Positions 7,677 through 15,233 of a DNA stretch of 34,662 nucleotides are shown here, in pieces (the first letter of the stretch is position 1; every line of letters starts with the position of its first letter). The stretch comes from Turicibacter sp. Its GTDB lineage: Bacteria; Bacillota_I; Bacilli_A; MOL361; Turicibacteraceae. The notes beneath the pieces are model-generated. The model saw nothing but the letters and a program-made list of their open reading frames with translations, was not told the origin of the DNA and made no database searches. The DNA is taken from positions 1 through 34,662 of the forward strand of contig WRAJ01000023.1 of the NCBI GenBank assembly GCA_009780245.1, given 5' to 3'. Made by a program: the position numbers and the translations under genes.

Positions 7677-9293
7677 CTACAGCAATACTTTCTTTGGTTT
7701 GAGTTTCACCACATAAACAACGGGAATTAAAGTTGACACAACCGCCACACCAAGACCAGCGGCAGACATCAACGCGATAGTTGTCAGATCAAGGGAAGTG
7801 TCGAACGCCTCCACCATGCCCTCAAGGGTTAAGTTAGTGCCAAAGCCTAAATCTTCCCATTCAACAAAATGACTGCTGCTCATCCATGGCTCCTGCTCCA
7901 CTGGCTGTGCCAGTTCCGACCGCATTATTTCTCGGGAAATATTGGCAGACACGGCATGACCAACAAACATCGCAAACGTCAGCCCGATCAAGGCGGTTAT
8001 CAAAACTTCACATAAAATTTGGGAGATAATCCTTGATTTCCTCTCTCCAAGCGCCAAGTAAATCCCGATTTCATGGCGGCGGTCTTTTAAAAATAGGGTG
8101 ATGAGCAAACTCAGAACTAGCACAGCTGCGCCGGCGGTGGCGAATAGAATGCCGTCTGCCACGTCGCCCAGTGAGTCCATCGAAGCGGTAATGTGATCGA
8201 ATGAGCCGGTTAAATCCCTAACAACCCAGAATTCCGGTAAGTAGTCAGCCACGGCATCTCGAAACGACGCTAGCTCTTGGGGGTCCGTTAGCATGAAGGT
8301 GATCTCCATATCAAAGCCCCAATGTTCAGCATCAAACCACGTTTGTTCATCGGCTTCTTCTGCAGCAGCGACGTTGCCTTCAAATTCAAACAATTGGATC
8401 GCTTCCGTTGCTGCATTCACTGTGAACACACGGTTGGCTAACTCTCTTTGGCGGTTGAGCTCTGCTTCTTCATCATCGGTTTCCAACGGTACCACGTCAA
8501 AAAGCCCGATCACCTCAAATTCATGTTCCCTTTGATCAAAGAAGAAATCTTCCCAGTCATAAACCGGCGTCCTGCGGTGAATCCCAGATTCCAGCGTAAA
8601 AATGGAACCGATGGAAAAGCCATTCGCTTGTGCAAACCCTGAAGACACGAGCGCTGGGTAAGTCGTTGATCCTGGCCGAAGGGTATGATCGCCAAAATGA
8701 TTTCCTACAACCAAATCGATCAGGCCTTCCCTCAGCTCTAATGGCTCGTCCTCAGACGTCCCTCGTAATACGATGTCGGTGGGGTTGTAAATAATGGATT
8801 CTTCAAAACACTCAAAGTATTGATCCGACATACAGGTCATACTACCACCCCAGTTTGGCTCAACGATGCCCGCTGGTAAATACGCAACGAATCGCGTAAT
8901 AAATCGCGCCGTTATCGCGTAATGGTAAGAATCTACTTGTGACAAATCAGCAATTTGACGGATCATATCAGTGGTAATCGGATAAATTGTGGGCCATTCA
9001 GCACCAGCCAGCTCAGAACTTATCCCACTCCCGCCACCTGGCAAATCAATCTCAGTGAGGTCCCAATACCCGCCTGCTGCCTCCCAAGCGTCGTTAACCG
9101 CCTCATGGTCCACCTCAAACACAACCATCGGTCGCATCTGACGCCGCAAATGAGCTTCCGTGTTCGTAATCGCCGTCGTTACCGAAATGGCACCTGAAAT
9201 GACGGTGCTTAAGATGAAAATAAGAAGAAATAGGATCGTGAATTTAACTGGCTGCCTTTTCATACTCGTTGTTGCTCGTTTTAAGAAGTTCAT
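7677..9293 (-). CDS. FtsX/MacB-type ABC transporter permease without partner ATPase
   Basis: A 538-residue membrane protein. An N-terminal membrane segment (about residues 18-40, TILFLLIFILSTVISGA) is followed by a large extracellular region of about 350 residues rich in acidic residues, with one close cysteine pair (CMSDQYFEC). Then come three C-terminal membrane segments of the FtsX fold, with the typical cytosolic KDRRHEIGIYLALGERKSRI loop between the first two and a final VVYVVKLKPKKVLL. Such permeases work with a LolD/MacB-type ATPase in peptide, antibiotic or lipid handling; none is encoded nearby, only the stub after it. The start ATG at 9293 has GGAGGAG five bases upstream; an upstream start at 9338 lacks a ribosome site. 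Substrate unknown. Confidence 0.85.
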   Translation of the reverse strand: MNFLKRATTSMKRQPVKFTILFLLIFILSTVISGAISVTTAITNTEAHLRRQMRPMVVFEVDHEAVNDAWEAAGGYWDLTEIDLPGGGSGISSELAGAEWPTIYPITTDMIRQIADLSQVDSYHYAITARFITRFVAYLPAGIVEPNWGGSMTCMSDQYFECFEESIIYNPTDIVLRGTSEDEPLELREGLIDLVVGNHFGDHTLRPGSTTYPALVSSGFAQANGFSIGSIFTLESGIHRRTPVYDWEDFFFDQREHEFEVIGLFDVVPLETDDEEAELNRQRELANRVFTVNAATEAIQLFEFEGNVAAAEEADEQTWFDAEHWGFDMEITFMLTDPQELASFRDAVADYLPEFWVVRDLTGSFDHITASMDSLGDVADGILFATAGAAVLVLSLLITLFLKDRRHEIGIYLALGERKSRIISQILCEVLITALIGLTFAMFVGHAVSANISREIMRSELAQPVEQEPWMSSSHFVEWEDLGFGTNLTLEGMVEAFDTSLDLTTIALMSAAGLGVAVVSTLIPVVYVVKLKPKKVLL

Positions 9294-9387
9294 TTTTCTC
9301 CTCCGGATTGAGTTGGTTAATGCACGATGTTGCTTCACCTAAAATCCCGCTACTGCAGGTTACACCAAAAGCTTTTTAATTCATGCT

Positions 9388-9416
9388 TTTATAGGATGAC
9401 AGTTTCAGCATCACAA
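9388..9416 (-). promoter_or_regulatory. possible promoter of the FtsX-type permease
   Basis: Minus strand TTGTGA (9416-9411), 17-base spacer, TATAAA (9393-9388), just after the gpmI stop. Each box is a partial match (4 of 6 and 5 of 6). Confidence 0.4.
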
Positions 9417-9417
9417 T

Positions 9418-10950
9418 TTATTCAACAACACTCGTCCCCGTCATCTCAGTAGGCTGAGCAACGCCTAATAGCTTAAGCAACGTCGGTGCCACATCGCACA
9501 AACGACCGCCTTCGCGTAACACCGCATCAGGCTTAGTCACAATAAACGGTACCGGGTTAATCGTATGCGCCGTATGCGGTGCACCATCCATCTCCATCAC
9601 CTCAGCGTTCCCGTGGTCAGCGACAATCACAGCCACACCGCCTTTAGCCAACACGGCCTCGACAACCTGACCCAAACACTCATCAACGGCTTCATTCGCC
9701 AAAACAGTTGGCGCAAGCATCCCACTATGCCCCACCATATCCGGATTCGCAAAGTTCAACACAATCGCATCGTGCACGTCGCGCTCAATCTCAGCCACGC
9801 AAGCCGCTGCCACTTCATAAGCCGACATCTCAGGCTTCAAATCGTAAGTCGCAACCTTCGGCGAATCAATCAACACCGTCGTCTTCCCCTCAAGCGCCAT
9901 TTCCACACCGCCGTCATAGAAAAACGTCACGTGCGGATACTTCTCCGTCTCAGCAATACGCAACTGCGCCAAACCGTTCGCAGCTAATACCTCACCATAC
10001 GTGTTAGCCAATTCCTGTTGCTCAAACACAACCGGCCCGACAACTTTAGGACCGTAACTCATCATCGACACGAAATGCACGTCCTTCGGTCCACGCGATG
10101 GATCTAAAACAGACACCTTTGCATCCGCCGCTACGCCAGCCGGATCAGACAACGCAAGCGAAATCTGCTTCGCACGGTCTGGACGGAAATTCGCAAAAAT
10201 CACCACATCGCCATCTGCAATTGTCCCTGCCTCGTCCACGATAAACGGCTTCACAAACTCGTCCGTCACCCCTTCAGCATAAGCAGCTTCAATCCCAGCC
10301 ATAGCTGAATCAAACCGATCACCCTCTGCAACCGTTAACGCATCGTATGCCACTTGCGTACGGTCATAGTTCGTATCACGATCCATCGCATAATAACGAC
10401 CACTTACGGTGGCAACTCGCCCACGTCCAACCTCAGCCAGAGCCGATTCAAAATCACCCATAAACTTCGCAGCCGATTTCGGTGCCGTATCACGCCCATC
10501 TAAAAATGCGTGGACGTAAACCTCAGCAATCCCTTGATCCTTCGCTGCTTTAACCAAAGCAACCATGTGAGCCATGTGCGAGTGAACCCCGCCATCTGAT
10601 AACAACCCTAATACATGAACCTTCTTCCCAGCCGCTTTCGCCTGATCAAACGCTTCTACTAATCGTGGCAACGCATAAAACGAGCCGTCTTTAATCGCTA
10701 CATTAACGCGCGTCAATGACTGATACACCACACGTCCTGCACCTAAATTCAAGTGCCCCACTTCAGAATTACCCATCTGACCTTCTGGTAACCCAACGTC
10801 CTCGCCATGCGCAATTAACGTCGTATGCGGATACGTGTTCCAATACTTATCGTAGTTTGGCATCTTCGCTTGTGCCACTGCATTCATCGTGCTTTCTTCT
10901 CTTAATCCAAAACCATCTAAAATAATTACTGCAACCGGTGCTTTACTCAT
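9418..10950 (-). CDS. gpmI: 2,3-bisphosphoglycerate-independent phosphoglycerate mutase
   Basis: Glycolytic enzyme interconverting 3- and 2-phosphoglycerate with two manganese ions. 510 residues, as expected (B. subtilis 511). The metal-binding LDGFG (Asp12) and the phosphoserine Ser62 in [15 protein letters not shown] are present. Downstream are [25 protein letters not shown], and the second metal cluster [12 protein letters not shown] with IVADHGNAE. Start at the ATG at 10950, because the GTG four codons upstream overlaps the ribosome site. Usually gpmI sits with gap, pgk, tpi and eno; here it is alone, which points to gene shuffling in this lineage. It has an extended -10 promoter. Confidence 0.97.
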   Translation of the reverse strand: MSKAPVAVIILDGFGLREESTMNAVAQAKMPNYDKYWNTYPHTTLIAHGEDVGLPEGQMGNSEVGHLNLGAGRVVYQSLTRVNVAIKDGSFYALPRLVEAFDQAKAAGKKVHVLGLLSDGGVHSHMAHMVALVKAAKDQGIAEVYVHAFLDGRDTAPKSAAKFMGDFESALAEVGRGRVATVSGRYYAMDRDTNYDRTQVAYDALTVAEGDRFDSAMAGIEAAYAEGVTDEFVKPFIVDEAGTIADGDVVIFANFRPDRAKQISLALSDPAGVAADAKVSVLDPSRGPKDVHFVSMMSYGPKVVGPVVFEQQELANTYGEVLAANGLAQLRIAETEKYPHVTFFYDGGVEMALEGKTTVLIDSPKVATYDLKPEMSAYEVAAACVAEIERDVHDAIVLNFANPDMVGHSGMLAPTVLANEAVDECLGQVVEAVLAKGGVAVIVADHGNAEVMEMDGAPHTAHTINPVPFIVTKPDAVLREGGRLCDVAPTLLKLLGVAQPTEMTGTSVVE

Positions 10951-10983
10951 GTTATACCTCACTCCTAAAATTAAACTCTAATC

Positions 10984-10994
10984 ATTTTACCATA
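10984..10994 (-). promoter_or_regulatory. extended -10 element before gpmI
   Basis: Minus strand TATGGTAAAAT: TRTG -16 motif joined to TAAAAT, 34 bases before the gpmI start. No good -35 is visible. Confidence 0.45.
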
Positions 10995-11088
10995 CCCAAA
11001 CAGAAATCTCTATAACTCGTGACTTTTTTATCAATTGCGCCATACGTTTTCATACCGCAGCGCACTTTCTAAATCGTAATACGCCCAT

Positions 11089-11123
11089 AAAAAAAGCACC
11101 TATCCCAACTCGAATAGATACTT
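11089..11123 (-). terminator. terminator of the 67-residue mini-gene
   Basis: Minus-strand arms AAGTATCTAT (11123-11114) and ATAGGTGCTT (11103-11094) pair over 10 bp, including G-U pairs, followed by seven T residues. Confidence 0.75.
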
Positions 11124-11133
11124 GCCATCAGAT

Positions 11134-11337
11134 TTAGCCCCTTGGATTTACCCAAAATCCGGGTTGATCTGCTACTTTTGTGACATTGATCAGCCCCTTC
11201 TTATAGTCAAACACAATGTACTCACCTGAAAGGACACTCACGCTTTGATTTTTCCCCAACTTTGCGTCTTCTAACCTATAATAGCCGGGCATGTGCTTGT
11301 TCAACACATACGTTGACCCCTTCTTTAATTCCACCAT
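11134..11337 (-). CDS. Small stand-alone protein with a G-x-W-x-N-P (cell-wall amidase tail-like) domain
   Basis: 67 residues from the ATG at 11337, which has AAAGGGG upstream; an ATG 22 codons earlier has no ribosome site. The order KKGSTYVLNKHMPGYY, then DAKLGKN, then LSGEYIVF, then KGLINVTK and finally PGFWVNP matches, from memory, the repeat found at the C-terminus of Gram-positive N-acetylmuramoyl-alanine amidases and muramidases that ends in P-G-S-W-I-N-P. Those repeats are normally fused to an enzyme and secreted; this copy is free and has no signal peptide. Its role is unknown: possibly a cytosolic small SH3-like binding module or a leftover of a larger hydrolase. It has its own terminator and is divergent from the 97-residue gene. 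Confidence 0.75.
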   Translation of the reverse strand: MVELKKGSTYVLNKHMPGYYRLEDAKLGKNQSVSVLSGEYIVFDYKKGLINVTKVADQPGFWVNPRG

Positions 11338-11538
11338 AAACAACCCCTTTCTTCCAAAATGTTGATTCACTGCAAGTCCTCTATCTATATTATGAGTTTG
11401 CACCTATTTTCGCATGGTTGATTCTAATGCATCCTATGTTTTCATAGAATAAAGGGACAGCAAAATTCCAAGTGATCCTGTATACAATATACTAATTCGG
11501 TTAGAATAAAACAGACTTAATGTTAAAAGAGGTGCTTT

Positions 11539-11832
11539 ATGTTTAATGGACACAAAATTACGTGTGAAAGTGGACAATCCGTCCTCTATCTTTTCACCCA
11601 ACCACTTGATGCTAGTGCAACCTTAGTGAAGGGAATTTTCGAACACCTCCACGAGGACGTCTTGCTCGATTGGGCCTATAATTATCTGGAAGCATTCGAT
11701 ATCAGCTTTGTTGGCAGTTTAATCAAAGTGGTATCCAATCTCACCGTTGTTAGAAATTTAGAATGTGCTTTAGAATTTAAAAAGGAATCCCCCTTTGAAG
11801 AGGCAAAGGTCCTACAGTTTCGAAGAGCATAA
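11539..11832 (+). CDS. 97-residue protein of unknown function
   Basis: I do not recognise this protein. It looks like a real gene: the ATG follows AGAGGTG at good spacing, a TAGAAT -10-like box lies about 30 bases upstream, and a strong terminator follows the stop. The sequence is mixed alpha/beta and soluble, with no membrane segment or signal peptide, and a single cysteine pair far apart (Cys9, and one near residue 76). A central aromatic stretch reads LLDWAYNYLEAFDISFVGSL. The C-terminus is charged (KKESPFEEAK). It lies between the divergent mini-gene and smc, which converges on it. Confidence 0.65.
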   Translation: MFNGHKITCESGQSVLYLFTQPLDASATLVKGIFEHLHEDVLLDWAYNYLEAFDISFVGSLIKVVSNLTVVRNLECALEFKKESPFEEAKVLQFRRA

Positions 11833-11839
11833 ATAAAAC

Positions 11840-11882
11840 AAAACTTATGAGCGTAGCCTAAACACTAACTCATAAGTTTTTT
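11840..11882. terminator. two-way terminator between the 97-residue gene and smc
   Basis: Arms AAACTTATGAG (11841-11851) and CTCATAAGTTT (11869-11879) form a perfect 11-bp stem with T-rich ends on both strands. The genes converge here, so it probably serves both. Confidence 0.85.
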
Positions 11883-11895
11883 AGTTGATTCCTAT

Positions 11896-14800
11896 CTAAC
11901 TCTCATCCGTGTATTCATCGACGCTTGCCATGTTAACCGACACCATCGTGGTGATGCCACGTTCTTGCATGGTCACGCCGTATAGGACGTCTGATTCTTC
12001 CATCGTTCCACGGCGATGGGTAATCACGATAAACTGGGTCTGATCGCTAAATTGCTTTAAATAAGTGGCATAGCGCCCCACGTTGGCTTCGTCAAGCGCA
12101 GCCTCTACTTCATCTAAAATACAAAACGGGATCGTTCTTACTTTCAGAATAGCAAACAGCATGGCAATCGAAGTCAAGGCTTTTTGCCCACCTGAAAGGA
12201 GGTTTGAAGTGAGTAGTTTTGTTCCCGGTGGTCTGGCGATGATTTCCACGCCTGTGTTTAATAAATCGTGTGGGTCTGATAAGACTAAATCGGCTTCTCC
12301 ACCACCAAATAACTGCTGGAACGTTTCGATATAGTGAACTCTTACTTGATCAAAGGTCTCTTTGAACTTGATGACCATTTCCGTGTCCATTTCGTCAATC
12401 GAGGCTTGCAGATTGTTGGCCGCTTCTGCTAAATCCTCGCTTTCGTTCGTTAAGAAATCGTAACGTTCTTTCACACGTTCGTATTCGTCAATCGCGCCGA
12501 TATTGACCGAGCCAAAGCGGTTTAATTGACGATTCAAACTTTGAACTTCGGTGCGTGCACCCGCGACATCTGCGCGCAATGGGTAATGCAAACACGCATA
12601 ATCGAACGTCATTTCGTAATCGATTTCTAACTTCTCAATCGCCAGATCAATTTTCGTGTCCATTTTCCCAATGCTACCTGACAACGTGTTTAACTGCGTG
12701 TTCACATCACCTGCTAAACGACGCGCTTCGCGCAACGAAAGATCGATCGTCTTTAATTCTTCGGTCAGCTGTGCTAGCAACGCCCGTCGGTCACGAATTT
12801 TTTCTGTGATGGCGTCTTTGGCTTGGTCTGAATGTTCGATGTCAATTTCTAGCTGTTGCAATGTTTTTTGTAATGCCGCGCGTGTTTCATCGCTATTTTC
12901 TAATGTTTCTTCGACGGTTTCGATTTCACTTTCTACCCGTTCGCACTCGTCATTCAAGCGACGAACCTCGTTCATTTGATTCTGCAGGTTGGCTTCAAGT
13001 GTGGCCACCTCGACTCTTAGCTCGTAGGTCGTTCTTAAGCTTTGTTCATTGGCTTCGTTTAATTTCGTTTGCAGGTTATCCCGTGCGACTTTTGCAGCGA
13101 GAATGTCTTCTTGGTGTAAATCGATTTTGGTTTGTACGACTTGTTTTTTCACTTCGAAGTCAAGCATGGCTTCTTCAAGGCGCACGATCAGCTCTTTTTG
13201 TTTTGTAATGGCTTGGTTTTGTTTGAGAACCGAAGAATTATTTTTACGGTTCATGGCCCCACCGGTCATCGAACCACCTGGGTTAATGACATCGCCTTCT
13301 AGGGTTACAATGCGAAAGCGATGCCCGGCTGCTCTTGCCATTTGATTGGCTGAGTTTAAATCTTTGGCGATCACCACGCTGCCCACTAAATTTTCAATGA
13401 TGTTTCTGTAGGTCTCATCAAACGTCAACGCATCGCTTGCTAACGAAACAAAACCGTTCATCTGGCGGGCTTTATTTAGGAGGTCAGTGTGTAATCTGCG
13501 CGATTTAATGACGTTCATCGGTAAAAACGTAGCCCGTCCAAAGCGATTTTCTTTTAAAAACTGGATACCAGCTTTCGCAAATTCATCGCTTTCCGTGACA
13601 ATCTGACTGGCAATTGGGCCAAGTAAAACGTCCATCGCCGTTTCAACTTCGGTTGGGACGGTGACGAGTTCGGCAACGGCGCCAGCGATGCCTTGGAGCC
13701 TACCCGATTTTTTAGCGCGCAGCACTTGCTTTGCGCCTTCTGTGAAGCCAGCAAAATCTTCTTTGGCGTTTTGAAGGAAGTCAAGCTGTGATTTTGCTGA
13801 TGAGAGTTGATAAGTGGTGTGCTGGTTTTGGTCATTCAAGGTTGCACGTTCTCGTTCTAACGCATCAAGTTCAGTTTCTAGTGTGCGATAGGTTTCTTGT
13901 GTTTTTTTGAGTTCCTCTTCCAGTGGCACAATGTGCGTTTGGCGGTAGGCTTCTTTATCCCCTTGTTGTTTTTCGTAGAGGGCTCTACTGGCATCTTGAG
14001 CCGTGGTCTGCGCCGTTTTAGCTTCTTGTTGTAGTCGCAACAAATGTTCTTCTAATTCAAGCTTGCGCCCTGTTAGCTGTGCTTCGTTGTTGCCTGCGTT
14101 TGACAGTCGCTCACGGATAACGTCGGCTTCTCCGCGCATTTTTTGAACGTTTTCGGCGTGGCTCGTGAGGTCGAATTGCCAGTCTTGGATGTCGTTGGTG
14201 TATTGCGTGTGCGTGTCATTGCGCTGTCCTTGCGTTTCTTCGCCCTCGTTGATTTGTTTCGTGAGCGCTAGCTGCTTCACCGTTAATTCTTCATTTTCTT
14301 TTTTTAACTCGGTCAGTTGATCGTTGTCCACTTTGATGTCATGCGCAAGTAAGCGCACTTCTAAGTCCGATAGTTTCTCTTTCACTTCAAGGTATTCTTT
14401 GGCATCTTTAGCTTGAATACGTAGCGGCTCAATTTGAAGTTCGAGCTCACCGATGATGTCTTTTACTCGTTGTAGATTTTCATTTGTGTAGCCAAGTTTG
14501 CGAACCGCTTCTTTTTTTCGCGTTTTATATTTGAGAATACCGGCAGATTCTTCTAAAATTAAGCGACGATCTTCCGATTTACCTTCAACTACTTGCTTAA
14601 CGTGATCTTGCGAAATCATTGAAAGTGAGTCGTGCCCGATGCCTGAGTCCATGATTAAATCCGTCACGTCTCTCAGACGGACTTTTTCACCATTAATCAA
14701 GTATTCGCCGCCACCTGAACGATACACGCGTCTTGTAATGCTAATTTCACTGTAATCTAGCGGTAGATCGCGCTGTTCATTATCAAGGACAATCGTCACT

Positions 14801-15036
14801 TCTGCCATATTGAGCGCCTTTTTTGTATCGGTTCCAGCGAAGATGATATCCTCCATCTTGCCACCGCGAAGCGACTTGACCGATTGCTCTCCTAATACGA
14901 ACCTGATCGAGTCTGATACGTTACTTTTCCCGCTACCGTTCGGACCAACAATGGCGGTTAATCCTTTGTCAAAATTAATGACGGTTTTTGTGGCAAAGGA
15001 TTTAAAGCCGATTGCCTCTATTCTTTTTAAATACAT
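11896..15036 (-). CDS. smc: Chromosome partition protein SMC, short-armed
   Basis: Core ATPase of the SMC-ScpAB condensin that loads at parS sites and aligns chromosome arms. Order: N-terminal head with Walker A GPNGSGKS (31-38); coiled coil about 165-430; hinge about 430-595, with GRLQGIAGAV at its start and NPGGSMTGGAM at its end; coiled coil about 600-845; C-terminal head with signature LLSGGQKAL (946-954), Walker B FCILDEVEAALDEANV (971-986) and VITHRRGTMEE. Total is 1046 residues against about 1186 in B. subtilis, and both coils are shorter by a similar amount, so the reading frame appears intact. The signature has Gln where SMC proteins usually have Glu. The start follows a weak GGTGAT site. 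Neighbours rnc and ftsY, common next to smc, are absent. Confidence 0.96.
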   Translation of the reverse strand: MYLKRIEAIGFKSFATKTVINFDKGLTAIVGPNGSGKSNVSDSIRFVLGEQSVKSLRGGKMEDIIFAGTDTKKALNMAEVTIVLDNEQRDLPLDYSEISITRRVYRSGGGEYLINGEKVRLRDVTDLIMDSGIGHDSLSMISQDHVKQVVEGKSEDRRLILEESAGILKYKTRKKEAVRKLGYTNENLQRVKDIIGELELQIEPLRIQAKDAKEYLEVKEKLSDLEVRLLAHDIKVDNDQLTELKKENEELTVKQLALTKQINEGEETQGQRNDTHTQYTNDIQDWQFDLTSHAENVQKMRGEADVIRERLSNAGNNEAQLTGRKLELEEHLLRLQQEAKTAQTTAQDASRALYEKQQGDKEAYRQTHIVPLEEELKKTQETYRTLETELDALERERATLNDQNQHTTYQLSSAKSQLDFLQNAKEDFAGFTEGAKQVLRAKKSGRLQGIAGAVAELVTVPTEVETAMDVLLGPIASQIVTESDEFAKAGIQFLKENRFGRATFLPMNVIKSRRLHTDLLNKARQMNGFVSLASDALTFDETYRNIIENLVGSVVIAKDLNSANQMARAAGHRFRIVTLEGDVINPGGSMTGGAMNRKNNSSVLKQNQAITKQKELIVRLEEAMLDFEVKKQVVQTKIDLHQEDILAAKVARDNLQTKLNEANEQSLRTTYELRVEVATLEANLQNQMNEVRRLNDECERVESEIETVEETLENSDETRAALQKTLQQLEIDIEHSDQAKDAITEKIRDRRALLAQLTEELKTIDLSLREARRLAGDVNTQLNTLSGSIGKMDTKIDLAIEKLEIDYEMTFDYACLHYPLRADVAGARTEVQSLNRQLNRFGSVNIGAIDEYERVKERYDFLTNESEDLAEAANNLQASIDEMDTEMVIKFKETFDQVRVHYIETFQQLFGGGEADLVLSDPHDLLNTGVEIIARPPGTKLLTSNLLSGGQKALTSIAMLFAILKVRTIPFCILDEVEAALDEANVGRYATYLKQFSDQTQFIVITHRRGTMEESDVLYGVTMQERGITTMVSVNMASVDEYTDES

Positions 15037-15099
15037 ATTTTATCACCAAGTTGATTCAAAGCTGTTTCGAGTCGCCTTGAAAATTTTGCAATGCCCTCA

Positions 15100-15108
15100 A
15101 TTATAACA
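15100..15108 (-). promoter_or_regulatory. extended -10 promoter of smc
   Basis: Minus strand TGTTATAAT (15108-15100), a perfect -10 with the TGn extension, 63 bases before the smc start. The -35 region is poor. Confidence 0.55.
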
Positions 15109-15233
15109 TTTTGTTGCGTTAAAATCCACCATCTTTCTGCGAAAAGGCGAAGTGACAAAATGGAGATACATAAAAAAGCTAAAAAAGCGCATTACTAATA
15201 ATTAGATGATAAACAGAAAAAGGGGCAACAGCT

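Noticed and set aside
9367..9390. Hairpin AAAAGC/GCTTTT after gpmI as a terminator
   Set aside because: Only six weak pairs, a 12-base loop and no T-tract beyond the stem; it also overlaps the possible promoter of the permease.
11134..11832. Divergent small genes as a toxin-antitoxin pair
   Set aside because: They are divergent rather than an overlapping operon, and neither protein resembles a known toxin or antitoxin.
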